A stretch of DNA of 64,000 bases from Poriferisodalis sp965116715 (GTDB taxonomy: Bacteria > Actinomycetota > Acidimicrobiia > Acidimicrobiales > Poriferisodalaceae), in assembly GCA_965116715.1 (NCBI GenBank), contig OZ220724.1, positions 3,534,001-3,598,000 on the forward strand, given 5' to 3'. Both the position numbers and the translations under genes were made by a program. Shown one piece after another: positions 57,118 to 64,000 of the stretch. The notes beneath the pieces are model-generated. The model worked only from the letters and a program-made list of their open reading frames with translations, was not told the origin of the DNA and did no database searches. Position 1 is the stretch's first letter; each line of letters starts with the position of its first letter.

Positions 57118-57936
57118 ATGGCGCCGGACGCACCGGAGGACTCTGCCGAGAATCGGCTGGGCCGCAGCGCGCCGAACAGCAGCGAAGCGACGGCGCCCGA
57201 CGGCAGCGAACACACCGAGCGGCTCCACAAGGTCATGGCTCGTGCCGGGGTCGCCAGCCGGCGGGTGTGCGAGGAGCTGATCGCAGCGGGACGCGTCACG
57301 GTCAACGGCACGACCGCCCGGATCGGGGATCGCGCGGCACCGACTGACCGGATCGAGGTCGACGGTGCGGTCGTGACGCGGGACGCGGCCACGGTCCACT
57401 ACCTCGTGAACAAGCCGCTCGGCGTGCTCAGCGCAGCATCGGACGACCGCGGCCGGCGCTGCGTGACCGATCTGGTGCCTGCAGGAGTGCGCGTCTATCC
57501 AGTGGGGCGGTTGGACGCCGATTCCGAGGGGCTGATCATCGTCACTAACGACGGCGAGCTGACGCACCGGCTGACGCATCCGTCATGGGGAGTCGAGAAG
57601 GAGTATCTCGCTCACGTGGAGGGGGTACCCGCACGCGGAGCGCTGGCGCGGCTGCGCGCCGGCGTCGATCTCGACGACGGACCCACCGCGCCCGCAGTGG
57701 TGTCGATGCCGCAGCCGTCGGTGCTGAGGATCGTGATACACGAGGGCCGCAACCGCCAGATCCGGCGGATGTGCGACGCCGTGGGGCATCCGGTGCTGCG
57801 GCTGGTGCGCACGCGCATCGGGCCGCTCACCGACCCTGCGCTGCCCCCCGGCGAGCACCGGTTGCTCACCGCCGACGAGGTCCGAGAGCTGCACCGCGCC
57901 GCCACGAACTCGAACCAAGACGTGCAGATGCCCTAG
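57118..57936 (+). CDS. rluB: 23S rRNA pseudouridine synthase RluB-type
   Basis: 272 residues: a variable N-terminus, S4 domain (about 38-85, HKVMARAGVASRRVCEELIA) and RsuA/RluB/E/F catalytic domain with the catalytic Asp in GRLDADSEGLIIVTNDGEL and HEGRNRQIRRMCDAVGHPVL. Expected to modify 23S rRNA. Last gene of scpA-scpB-rluB, the same order as I recall in M. tuberculosis. A strong inverted repeat starts 2 nt after the stop. Confidence 0.93.
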   Translation: MAPDAPEDSAENRLGRSAPNSSEATAPDGSEHTERLHKVMARAGVASRRVCEELIAAGRVTVNGTTARIGDRAAPTDRIEVDGAVVTRDAATVHYLVNKPLGVLSAASDDRGRRCVTDLVPAGVRVYPVGRLDADSEGLIIVTNDGELTHRLTHPSWGVEKEYLAHVEGVPARGALARLRAGVDLDDGPTAPAVVSMPQPSVLRIVIHEGRNRQIRRMCDAVGHPVLRLVRTRIGPLTDPALPPGEHRLLTADEVRELHRAATNSNQDVQMP

Positions 57937-57938
57937 CT

Positions 57939-58012
57939 GTGGAGGCGGCAGGAGACTCGGCGACGTTGCGACGTGCTGGATCGCTGGTCGCTGAGGGTCC
58001 TGCCGCCTCTAC
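57939..58012 (+). terminator. Long two-part hairpin after rluB
   Basis: GTGGAGGCGGCAGGA (57939-57953) pairs with TCCTGCCGCCTCTAC (57998-58012, one G-U). Inside it, after a 2x2 internal loop, CTCGGCGAC (57956-57964) pairs with GTCGCTGAG (57987-57995, one G-U). The loop is 22 nt. There is no U tract. It could be a factor-assisted terminator, an mRNA 3' end or a dispersed repeat. The rest of the gap to 58175 shows nothing I can assign. Confidence 0.55.
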
Positions 58013-58175
58013 AGCGGGCGCACCTGCTCGCGCAGCAGTGCGCTGCGTCGTGGCCGGCGCGAGGTGCTGTTCGGCGTCTTCGCTGTGCCGCAGGCAGCGA
58101 CCACAATGGGTGTGACGCACGGACGAGCTGTGGCATGCCCGACCCGAACCGTTGCGAGCACATGGGAGCACGCAG

Positions 58176-61100
58176 ATGAGCCTCGCTGAGACGTACCGGC
58201 TGTCGGGGCGCTACACCGACGACAGCGGCACCACGTTCATGACCGGCTTGCAGGCGCTGGCTCGTCTGCCGATCGAACAGCTGCGGGCCGACCGGCGCGC
58301 CGGGCTGCGCACTGCGGCGTTCGTATCGGGCTACCCGGGCTCGCCCCTCGGCGGCTATGACGCCGCCGTCGAGGCTGCCCGCAGCGCAACCGACCTGCCC
58401 ATCGTCCACTCGCCGGCTGTCAACGAGGAGCAGGCGGCGACCGCCGTCATGGGCAGCCAGCTGGCCACCACGCGGCCCGATGCCACCTACGACGGCGTCG
58501 TGGGGCTGTGGTACGGCAAGGCGCCCGGCGTGGACCGCGCCACCGACGCGCTGCGCCATGCGGTGTTCGCCGGCGCGGATCCCCGCGGCGGCGCGGTGGC
58601 GATCGCCGGCGACGACCCTGCAGCCAAGAGCTCCACTATCCCGTCGAGCTCAGCCGGCTCGATGGCCGACCTGCACATCCCGGTGCTGTACCCGGGCACG
58701 CCCGCCGAAGCGCTCGACCTCGGCCGCCATGCCATCGCCATGTCCCGGACGACCGGGCTCTGGACAGGCCTCAAGATCGTGGCCGATGTGGCGGACGGTG
58801 CTGCCACGGTGCTGCTGGATCCCGACCGGTTCGACCCGGTCATCCCGCTCGTCGACGGCGAGCCCTACCGTCACCGGCCCGACGGCTACCTCCTCACCCC
58901 GCACACGGTGGACATTGAGCGCGAGATCGTCGAGGTCCGCTACGAGCTGGCCATTGCGTACGCGGCGGCCAATCGCCTGAACGACGTCACTGTCGATCCG
59001 ACCGATGCCTGGATTGCCATCGTGGCGTCGGGCATCACCTACCGCGAAGTGCGCGAGGCGTTGCGGCGGCTGGGCCTCGGCAGCGACAAGTCGGTTCGGG
59101 ACGCCGGCATCCGGCTGGTGCGGATGGGGATGCCGATCCCGTTCAGCGCCGAGCGAGCCCGCCATTTCGCCCGCGGGGTCACGGAGATCTTCGTGATCGA
59201 GGAGAAGAGCCCCAACATCGAATCGCTGCTGAAGGACGCGCTCTACAACCAGTCGCATCACCCCCGCATCGTCGGCAAGACCGACGAGGACGACCGGACG
59301 CTGCTCGCCTCCTACAGCGCCCTGGCCGCCGACGACCTCATCGGCCCGCTGCGCGGCCGGCTGGAGGCTCGCATCGGCGATCGGCTGGTGCCTGCGCAGC
59401 CCGAGCGCATGCGCATCGAGCTGCCGCTGGCGCCCGGACAGAACCGGTCGCCGTATTTCTGCTCGGGCTGCCCGCACAATCGCTCCACCGAGGTGCCCGA
59501 CGGTGCCCTGGTCGGCGCCGGCATCGGCTGCCACACCATGGCGCTGTTCATGGATCCCGAGCGGGTCGGCGACATTGTGAGCGTGACCTGCATGGGCCAG
59601 GAGGGCACGCAGTGGATCGGCATGTCGCCGTTCGTGGAGACCCAGCACATCTTCCAGAATCTGGGCGACGGCACCTACTTCCACAGCGGCCAGCTGGCGA
59701 TCGCCGGGGCGGTGGCCTCTGGCACCAACATCACCTACAAGCTGCTGTGGAACCGAGCCGTCGCCATGACGGGCGGCCAGGACCCCGCCGGGCAGCTCAA
59801 CGTGCCCGATGTGGCGGCCGGCCTGCTGGCGGGCGGCGTGGCCAAGGTGCTCGTGACCACCCATGATCCCGCTGCCTACCGCAGCCGCGCGCTGCCCGCA
59901 GGTGTCGAGGTGTGGCACCGCGATCGTCTCATCGAAGCCCAGGAGATGCTGGCCGATATCGACGGCGTCACGGTGCTGATCCACGATCAGCAGTGCGCGG
60001 CCGAGGCGCGCCGGGGCCGCAAGCGCGGCACCCAGCTCACGCCGACCAAGCGGGTGCTGATCAACGAGCGCATCTGCGAGGGCTGCGGCGACTGCGGCGC
60101 CAAGAGCAACTGCCTGTCGGTGCAGCCGGTCGACACGTTCTTCGGCCGCAAGACCCGTATCGACCAGACGTCGTGCAACCTGGACTATTCGTGCCTGGAC
60201 GGCGACTGCCCGTCGTTCATGACCATCAGCCAGCCGGGGCCATTCCGTGCCGCGGTGCGCGAGATGCTTGCACCGCTGCGGCGCAAACCGGCGGCGGGCG
60301 CCGGTGCCGGCGGCGGTGACAGTGCCGGCGGCGCTCTGCCTCAGCCGCCCGGCGAACTGCCCGATCCGGTGCCGCTCGTGGGCCCCGACGAGGTGTCGGT
60401 GCGCATGTGCGGGATCGGCGGGACCGGCGTGGTGACGGTGAACCAGGTGCTCGGCACGGCGGCGATGTTCGACGGCTTCGAAGTGCGGGGCCTCGACCAG
60501 ATCGGGCTGTCGCAGAAGGCGGGCACCGTGGTGGGCGATCTGCGGCTGAAGCGGATCGGCGGGCCGGCCACCGCACGCCTCGGCAGCGGCCAGGCCGATG
60601 TCATCGTGGCCTTCGATCTGCTGGTGGCGGCATCAGCGGCGGGCCTCGACGTCGCAGACCCGACCCGAACGATGGTCGTCGGCTCGACGTCGCCGACGCC
60701 GACGGGCGCCATGGTTGCCGACCCCAGCATCGATGGGCCCGCGACCTCCGAGCTGCTCGAGCGGGTGGCTGCGGTCACCGTCGAGGGCAGGCAGCACTGG
60801 GCCGATGCCGCCTCGCTGGTGACGGCGCTGTGCGGCTCGGCCGTGACTGCGAACGTGTTCGTCGTCGGCATGGCCGTCCAGGCCGGTGCGCTGCCGATCG
60901 CGCCGGCGAGCGTGGAGGCAGCCATCGAGCTGAACGGTGTTGCCGTTGCTCAGAATCTCGCTGCGTTTCGCTGGGGCCGGGCGATGATCTGCGATCCGGA
61001 CACGGTGACCGCAGCCGCAGCGCACCCCGATGCCATCAGTGCCGGAGGCGCTGGTCGTGGCAGTGCCGGGGGCGCCGGAGGTGATCGGGCGGTGCCCGAG

Positions 61101-61811
61101 CGTCTGTCGGCCCGCATCGACGCGCTGGTCGACGGTCTGGCCCGCAGCGCATCAGCGGCGAATCCCGATGGGTTGCGTGCGGCACTGTGCCGGTACGCAA
61201 CTGAGCTCTGCGCCTACCAGTCAGACCGGCTTGCAGCGCAGTTCCTCGACGCAGTCGAACGCGTGGCGAGCGCAGACCGAGCCGCGGGGGATGGCTCAGC
61301 GCGGCTGACAGCGGCCGCGGCCGCAGGGCACTTCAAGCTGATGGCCTACAAGGACGAATACGAGGTCGCCCGGCTCATGTTGGACCCTGAGGCACATGCA
61401 GCAGCACGGGACTTGGCAGCTTCCGTCGGCGGCACGGTGTCGTGGAGCCTGCACCCGCCACTGCTGCGAGCACTGGGCCGCACCGGCAAGATCAGCTTCT
61501 CGACGGCGTGGCGACCGCTGTTCGCCCTGCTAGCGCGGGGCAAGCGCCTGCGGGGTCGCTGGTGTGATCCGTTCGGTCACACCGAGGTCCGCCGCACCGA
61601 GCGGACGCTGCCCGGCGAGTACCTGGCGGCGCTCGACGCAGCGCTCGAAGCATTGGAGAGGGATGCGGGCGCAGCCCGATATGAGCAGGCTGTTGCCATC
61701 GCCGGCCTGGCCGAGCTGGTGCGCGGCTATGAGGACGTCAAGATGTCCACGGTGGCGACGTTCCGCCTGGAGCTCGCCGAACGCGTCGCCGAGCTCGCGC
61801 CCGGCAGCTGA
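58176..61811 (+). CDS. Indolepyruvate:ferredoxin oxidoreductase, single-chain fused form
   Basis: 1,211-residue fusion of the domains of 2-oxoacid:ferredoxin oxidoreductases, decarboxylating aryl or branched 2-oxoacids to acyl-CoA. N-terminal pyrimidine domain with FVSGYPGSPLGGYDAA (about 50-65); TPP domain with CSGCPHNRSTEVP, GIGCHTMALFMDP and CMGQEGTQWIGMSPF, then NLGDGTYFHSGQLAI. Fe-S cysteines lie in CEGCGDCGAKSNC and CNLDYSCLDGDC (about 632-680). After a Gly/Ala linker, the gamma domain starts GIGGTGVVTVNQVLG (about 746). The extra C-terminal part is usual for the aerobic single-chain enzyme. ATG 58176 follows GGAGCACGCAG. tyrA follows, consistent with aromatic amino acid metabolism. Confidence 0.92.
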   Translation: MSLAETYRLSGRYTDDSGTTFMTGLQALARLPIEQLRADRRAGLRTAAFVSGYPGSPLGGYDAAVEAARSATDLPIVHSPAVNEEQAATAVMGSQLATTRPDATYDGVVGLWYGKAPGVDRATDALRHAVFAGADPRGGAVAIAGDDPAAKSSTIPSSSAGSMADLHIPVLYPGTPAEALDLGRHAIAMSRTTGLWTGLKIVADVADGAATVLLDPDRFDPVIPLVDGEPYRHRPDGYLLTPHTVDIEREIVEVRYELAIAYAAANRLNDVTVDPTDAWIAIVASGITYREVREALRRLGLGSDKSVRDAGIRLVRMGMPIPFSAERARHFARGVTEIFVIEEKSPNIESLLKDALYNQSHHPRIVGKTDEDDRTLLASYSALAADDLIGPLRGRLEARIGDRLVPAQPERMRIELPLAPGQNRSPYFCSGCPHNRSTEVPDGALVGAGIGCHTMALFMDPERVGDIVSVTCMGQEGTQWIGMSPFVETQHIFQNLGDGTYFHSGQLAIAGAVASGTNITYKLLWNRAVAMTGGQDPAGQLNVPDVAAGLLAGGVAKVLVTTHDPAAYRSRALPAGVEVWHRDRLIEAQEMLADIDGVTVLIHDQQCAAEARRGRKRGTQLTPTKRVLINERICEGCGDCGAKSNCLSVQPVDTFFGRKTRIDQTSCNLDYSCLDGDCPSFMTISQPGPFRAAVREMLAPLRRKPAAGAGAGGGDSAGGALPQPPGELPDPVPLVGPDEVSVRMCGIGGTGVVTVNQVLGTAAMFDGFEVRGLDQIGLSQKAGTVVGDLRLKRIGGPATARLGSGQADVIVAFDLLVAASAAGLDVADPTRTMVVGSTSPTPTGAMVADPSIDGPATSELLERVAAVTVEGRQHWADAASLVTALCGSAVTANVFVVGMAVQAGALPIAPASVEAAIELNGVAVAQNLAAFRWGRAMICDPDTVTAAAAHPDAISAGGAGRGSAGGAGGDRAVPERLSARIDALVDGLARSASAANPDGLRAALCRYATELCAYQSDRLAAQFLDAVERVASADRAAGDGSARLTAAAAAGHFKLMAYKDEYEVARLMLDPEAHAAARDLAASVGGTVSWSLHPPLLRALGRTGKISFSTAWRPLFALLARGKRLRGRWCDPFGHTEVRRTERTLPGEYLAALDAALEALERDAGAARYEQAVAIAGLAELVRGYEDVKMSTVATFRLELAERVAELAPGS

Positions 61812-61857
61812 CGACACGTAGCACCCGCCCAAACCGGGGACGATCAGAGCCATCGGT

Positions 61858-61863
61858 ACCCTT
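61858..61863 (+). promoter_or_regulatory. Leaderless -10 box for tyrA-aroA
   Basis: TACCTT ends 6 nt before GTG 61870; no ribosome-binding site lies between. Confidence 0.45.
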
Positions 61864-61869
61864 CGGTGC

Positions 61870-62988
61870 GTGGCAGGCGACCCGGCTGGAGCCCCGACGA
61901 CGCGGTTGCGCAGCAGCGGCACCGCGCCGCGCGCCCAGGTGGTCGGCACCGGCCTGATCGGGGGGTCGGTCGCAACGGCGCTGCGCAAGACGGGCTGGCA
62001 TGTCACGGGGCGTGACGCCATCGACGCGCACGCGCAGCGAGCGCTCCAGCTCGGCTGCCTCGACGCCGTCGGCACCGACGCCGATGCCACTTTCTGGGTC
62101 GTTGCCGTACCTGCCGCCCATCTCGCGGAAGAAGTCGCACTCGCGCTCGCGGACTCTGCGGCGGCGGGCGCCGTGGTGACCGACACGGGCAGCGTCAAGA
62201 CACCGGTGGCTCACGGCATCACCGATCCGCGCTTCGTGCCAGGACATCCGATGGCGGGCTCCGAACAGGAAGGCGTCGAGGGAGCGAACCCCGACATGTT
62301 CGCCGGCGCCGTCTGGACTCTGACGCCGACGGGGTCCACCGACGACGAAGCTCTGCGCGCGTGCCAGACGGTGCTGGCCGGCATCGGGTCCGATGTCGTG
62401 ACGATGACACCGGAGCGTCACGATGCGCTCGTGGCCGTGGTCAGCCATGTGCCGCACTTGGCTGCCGCCTCGCTGATGTGCCTCGCCGATGATCGAGCCC
62501 TCGACGATGCGCCGCTGCTGCGGCTGGCTGCCGGTGGCTTCCGCGACATGACGCGCATCGCCGCGGGACATCCCGGCATCTGGCTGGACATCTGCGGCGA
62601 GAATCGCGATGCCATCGTGACCGTGCTGGAAGAGCTGTCCGAGCGACTGGACCAGGTGCGCGAGGTAGTGGCGCACGGCGACCGTGACAGTTTGCGCGCC
62701 GTGCTCACCCAGGCGCGCCGGGCACGAACCAACCTGCCGTCTCGTTACGTGCGACCGCAGGAGTTGCTGGAAGTGCGGGTGCCGATCCCCGATCGGAAGG
62801 GCCAGATCGCTGCCATCACCATGCTCGCCGCGGATTGCGATGTGAACGTGGCCGACATCGAGGTCGCCCACTCGCCTGAAGGGTCCGAAGGCGTGCTCGT
62901 GCTCGTGGTGGCACGCACCGAGGCGCAGCGCTTCCTGGCGGCCTTGGCTGGGCAGGGGTACCACCCCACCACGCGCGATCTGGCATGA
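61870..62988 (+). CDS. tyrA: Prephenate dehydrogenase with C-terminal ACT domain
   Basis: 372-residue NAD-dependent enzyme of tyrosine synthesis. The nucleotide motif is AQVVGTGLIGGSVATALRKT; the catalytic and substrate region is DTGSVKTPVAHGI, GHPMAGSEQEGVEGA and VSHVPHLAAASLM. An ACT domain (about 295-372, EVRVPIPDRKGQIAAITMLA) probably senses an aromatic amino acid. The stop overlaps aroA (ATGA). Confidence 0.94.
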   Translation: MAGDPAGAPTTRLRSSGTAPRAQVVGTGLIGGSVATALRKTGWHVTGRDAIDAHAQRALQLGCLDAVGTDADATFWVVAVPAAHLAEEVALALADSAAAGAVVTDTGSVKTPVAHGITDPRFVPGHPMAGSEQEGVEGANPDMFAGAVWTLTPTGSTDDEALRACQTVLAGIGSDVVTMTPERHDALVAVVSHVPHLAAASLMCLADDRALDDAPLLRLAAGGFRDMTRIAAGHPGIWLDICGENRDAIVTVLEELSERLDQVREVVAHGDRDSLRAVLTQARRARTNLPSRYVRPQELLEVRVPIPDRKGQIAAITMLAADCDVNVADIEVAHSPEGSEGVLVLVVARTEAQRFLAALAGQGYHPTTRDLA

Positions 62989-64000
62989 GCGCGGGGCGCG
63001 TCGTCGGGGCCATCGACCCGTTCACCAACGGCGCTTCTGGCACGGCAGTGCTGCCGGGTTCCAAGAGCATCACGAACAGGGCAGTGCTGTGCGCAGCCCT
63101 GGCCACGGGTCGCAGCACACTCGACGGCGTCCTGTTCGCGGACGACACCGAGGCCATGATCGATGCGGTCACCGCCTTGGGCGCGCAGGTGCAGGTCAAC
63201 CGCCGCGAACACCGGCTCGTCATCGACGGCATCGGCGGCCGGCGCCCGGGTGCTCCCGCTGCTGCCCATGACGTCGCCGGCGAGCCGATCACCGTCCACG
63301 CCCGCTCGTCGGGCACGACGGCCCGCTTCGTCCTGCCCGTCGTCGCAGCGCTCGGCGGCCGTTGGCTGCTCGACGGCGACCCCCAGCTGCGCGCACGCCC
63401 GCAGGACGATCTGCTCGCAGCGCAGCGCTCGCTGGGTGTCGAGGTGAACGAGCTCGGCGAGCACGGCTGCCTGCCGATCGAATTGACATCTGCGGGCGTC
63501 GGTGAGCATCCGCAGCTGCGCCACGTGCGGATCCGAGCCGATGTGTCCAGCCAGTTCGCCACGGGGCTGCTGCTCGCGGGGCCGCTGCGCGGCGGCATCC
63601 ACGTGGAGATCGACGCTGCGTTCGACACCGTGAGCCGGCCGTATATCGACATGACGGTCGCGGTGATGGAGGCCTTCGGCGCCAAGGTCGTCGCGCACAG
63701 CGCCGATCGCTACGTGGTCACCGAAGGCGGCTACCGCGCAGCTCGCTACACGATCGAGCCGGACGCCTCTGCCGCCAGCTACGTCTGGGCGGCGGCTGCG
63801 GTGTGCGGTGGCAGTGTGCGTGTCGAAGGGCTCGGCAGCCACAGCATCCAGGGCGATGTGCGCTTTGCCGAGGTGCTCGGCGAGATGGGCGCGGACGTCA
63901 CCGTCAGCGATGACGCCGTCACCGTCGGCGCTCCGCCGGACGGGCGGCTGCGAGCCGGCACATTCGACCTGCGCGACTTCTCCGACACGGCGCAGACGCT
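62985..64000 (+). CDS. aroA: 3-phosphoshikimate 1-carboxyvinyltransferase (EPSP synthase), partial at window end
   Basis: Open from ATG 62985 to the end of the window (338 codons, no stop yet; a full enzyme has about 420-450). The product begins MSAGRVVGAIDPFTNGASGT, and contains LPGSKSITNRAVLCAALATG, the GTTARFVLPVVAALGG loop, SQFATGLLLAGPLRGG and PDASAASYVWAAAAVCGG, all characteristic of EPSP synthase, which joins shikimate 3-phosphate and phosphoenolpyruvate. Translation is coupled to tyrA by a 4-nt overlap. The C-terminal quarter is outside the window. Confidence 0.95.
   Translation, partial: MSAGRVVGAIDPFTNGASGTAVLPGSKSITNRAVLCAALATGRSTLDGVLFADDTEAMIDAVTALGAQVQVNRREHRLVIDGIGGRRPGAPAAAHDVAGEPITVHARSSGTTARFVLPVVAALGGRWLLDGDPQLRARPQDDLLAAQRSLGVEVNELGEHGCLPIELTSAGVGEHPQLRHVRIRADVSSQFATGLLLAGPLRGGIHVEIDAAFDTVSRPYIDMTVAVMEAFGAKVVAHSADRYVVTEGGYRAARYTIEPDASAASYVWAAAAVCGGSVRVEGLGSHSIQGDVRFAEVLGEMGADVTVSDDAVTVGAPPDGRLRAGTFDLRDFSDTAQT

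Overview
This GC-rich window, with compact operons, many GTG starts and many ATGA/GTGA gene overlaps, comes from an actinobacterial chromosome. The 23S rRNA is about 3,080 nt and appears to carry the actinobacterial helix-54 insertion (around 35440-35560). I would guess the Acidimicrobiia from the 16S sequence, but did not search it. As I recall the Mycobacterium tuberculosis map, much of the gene order is the same: pheST, the arg operon, mpg, an ABC exporter, tyrS, a TPR gene, tlyA-nadK-recN-steA-mctB, pyrG, xerD, scpA-scpB-rluB. The window is therefore a conserved actinobacterial backbone with insertions.

Layout. 15-3597: pheS-pheT. 3670-12745: accessory block with a VapBC toxin-antitoxin pair, two dehydrogenases, a cytochrome P450 fused to a UbiB/ABC1 kinase, a DUF192 lipoprotein, a GPP34 protein, a nitroreductase and a MerB-like gene interrupted by an in-frame UGA. 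12752-20219 (minus): a carbamoylase-type amidohydrolase, gltD and gltB. 20420-26607: argC-argB-argD-argF-argR-argH, without argJ or argG. 26607-31547: DNA glycosylase, NUDIX hydrolase, small membrane proteins, an ABC exporter and tyrS. 32038-37144: one 16S-23S-5S rRNA operon without spacer tRNAs. 37207-42480: TPR protein, class I aldolase and a 2-oxoacid:ferredoxin oxidoreductase (korAB). 42545-50073: tlyA, nadK, recN, steA, mctB/steB, a family 2 glycosyltransferase and an MraY-like membrane protein. 50116-58012: amidohydrolase, pyrG, xerD, trpS, scpA, scpB, rluB. 58176-64000: a fused indolepyruvate:ferredoxin oxidoreductase, tyrA, and aroA running off the end.

Main result. The two adjacent open frames at 11600-12091 and 12098-12745 lie in the same frame, separated by one UGA (12089-12091). 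That UGA falls exactly where MerB organomercurial lyase has its catalytic Cys159. It is followed at once by a two-part hairpin with a GGUC apical loop, 19 nt after the UGA, as in bacterial SECIS elements. I read this as one 381-residue selenoprotein with Sec164 as a catalytic residue. The usual gene-calling result (two short proteins, or a pseudogene) would be wrong.

Other notable points are the P450-UbiB fusion with an altered KxGQ motif, a recurrent leaderless promoter pattern (TANNNT ending 6-7 nt before the start codon), tandem hairpin repeats at the argF 3' end and before tyrS, and two ferredoxin-dependent oxidoreductases of keto acids in one window.
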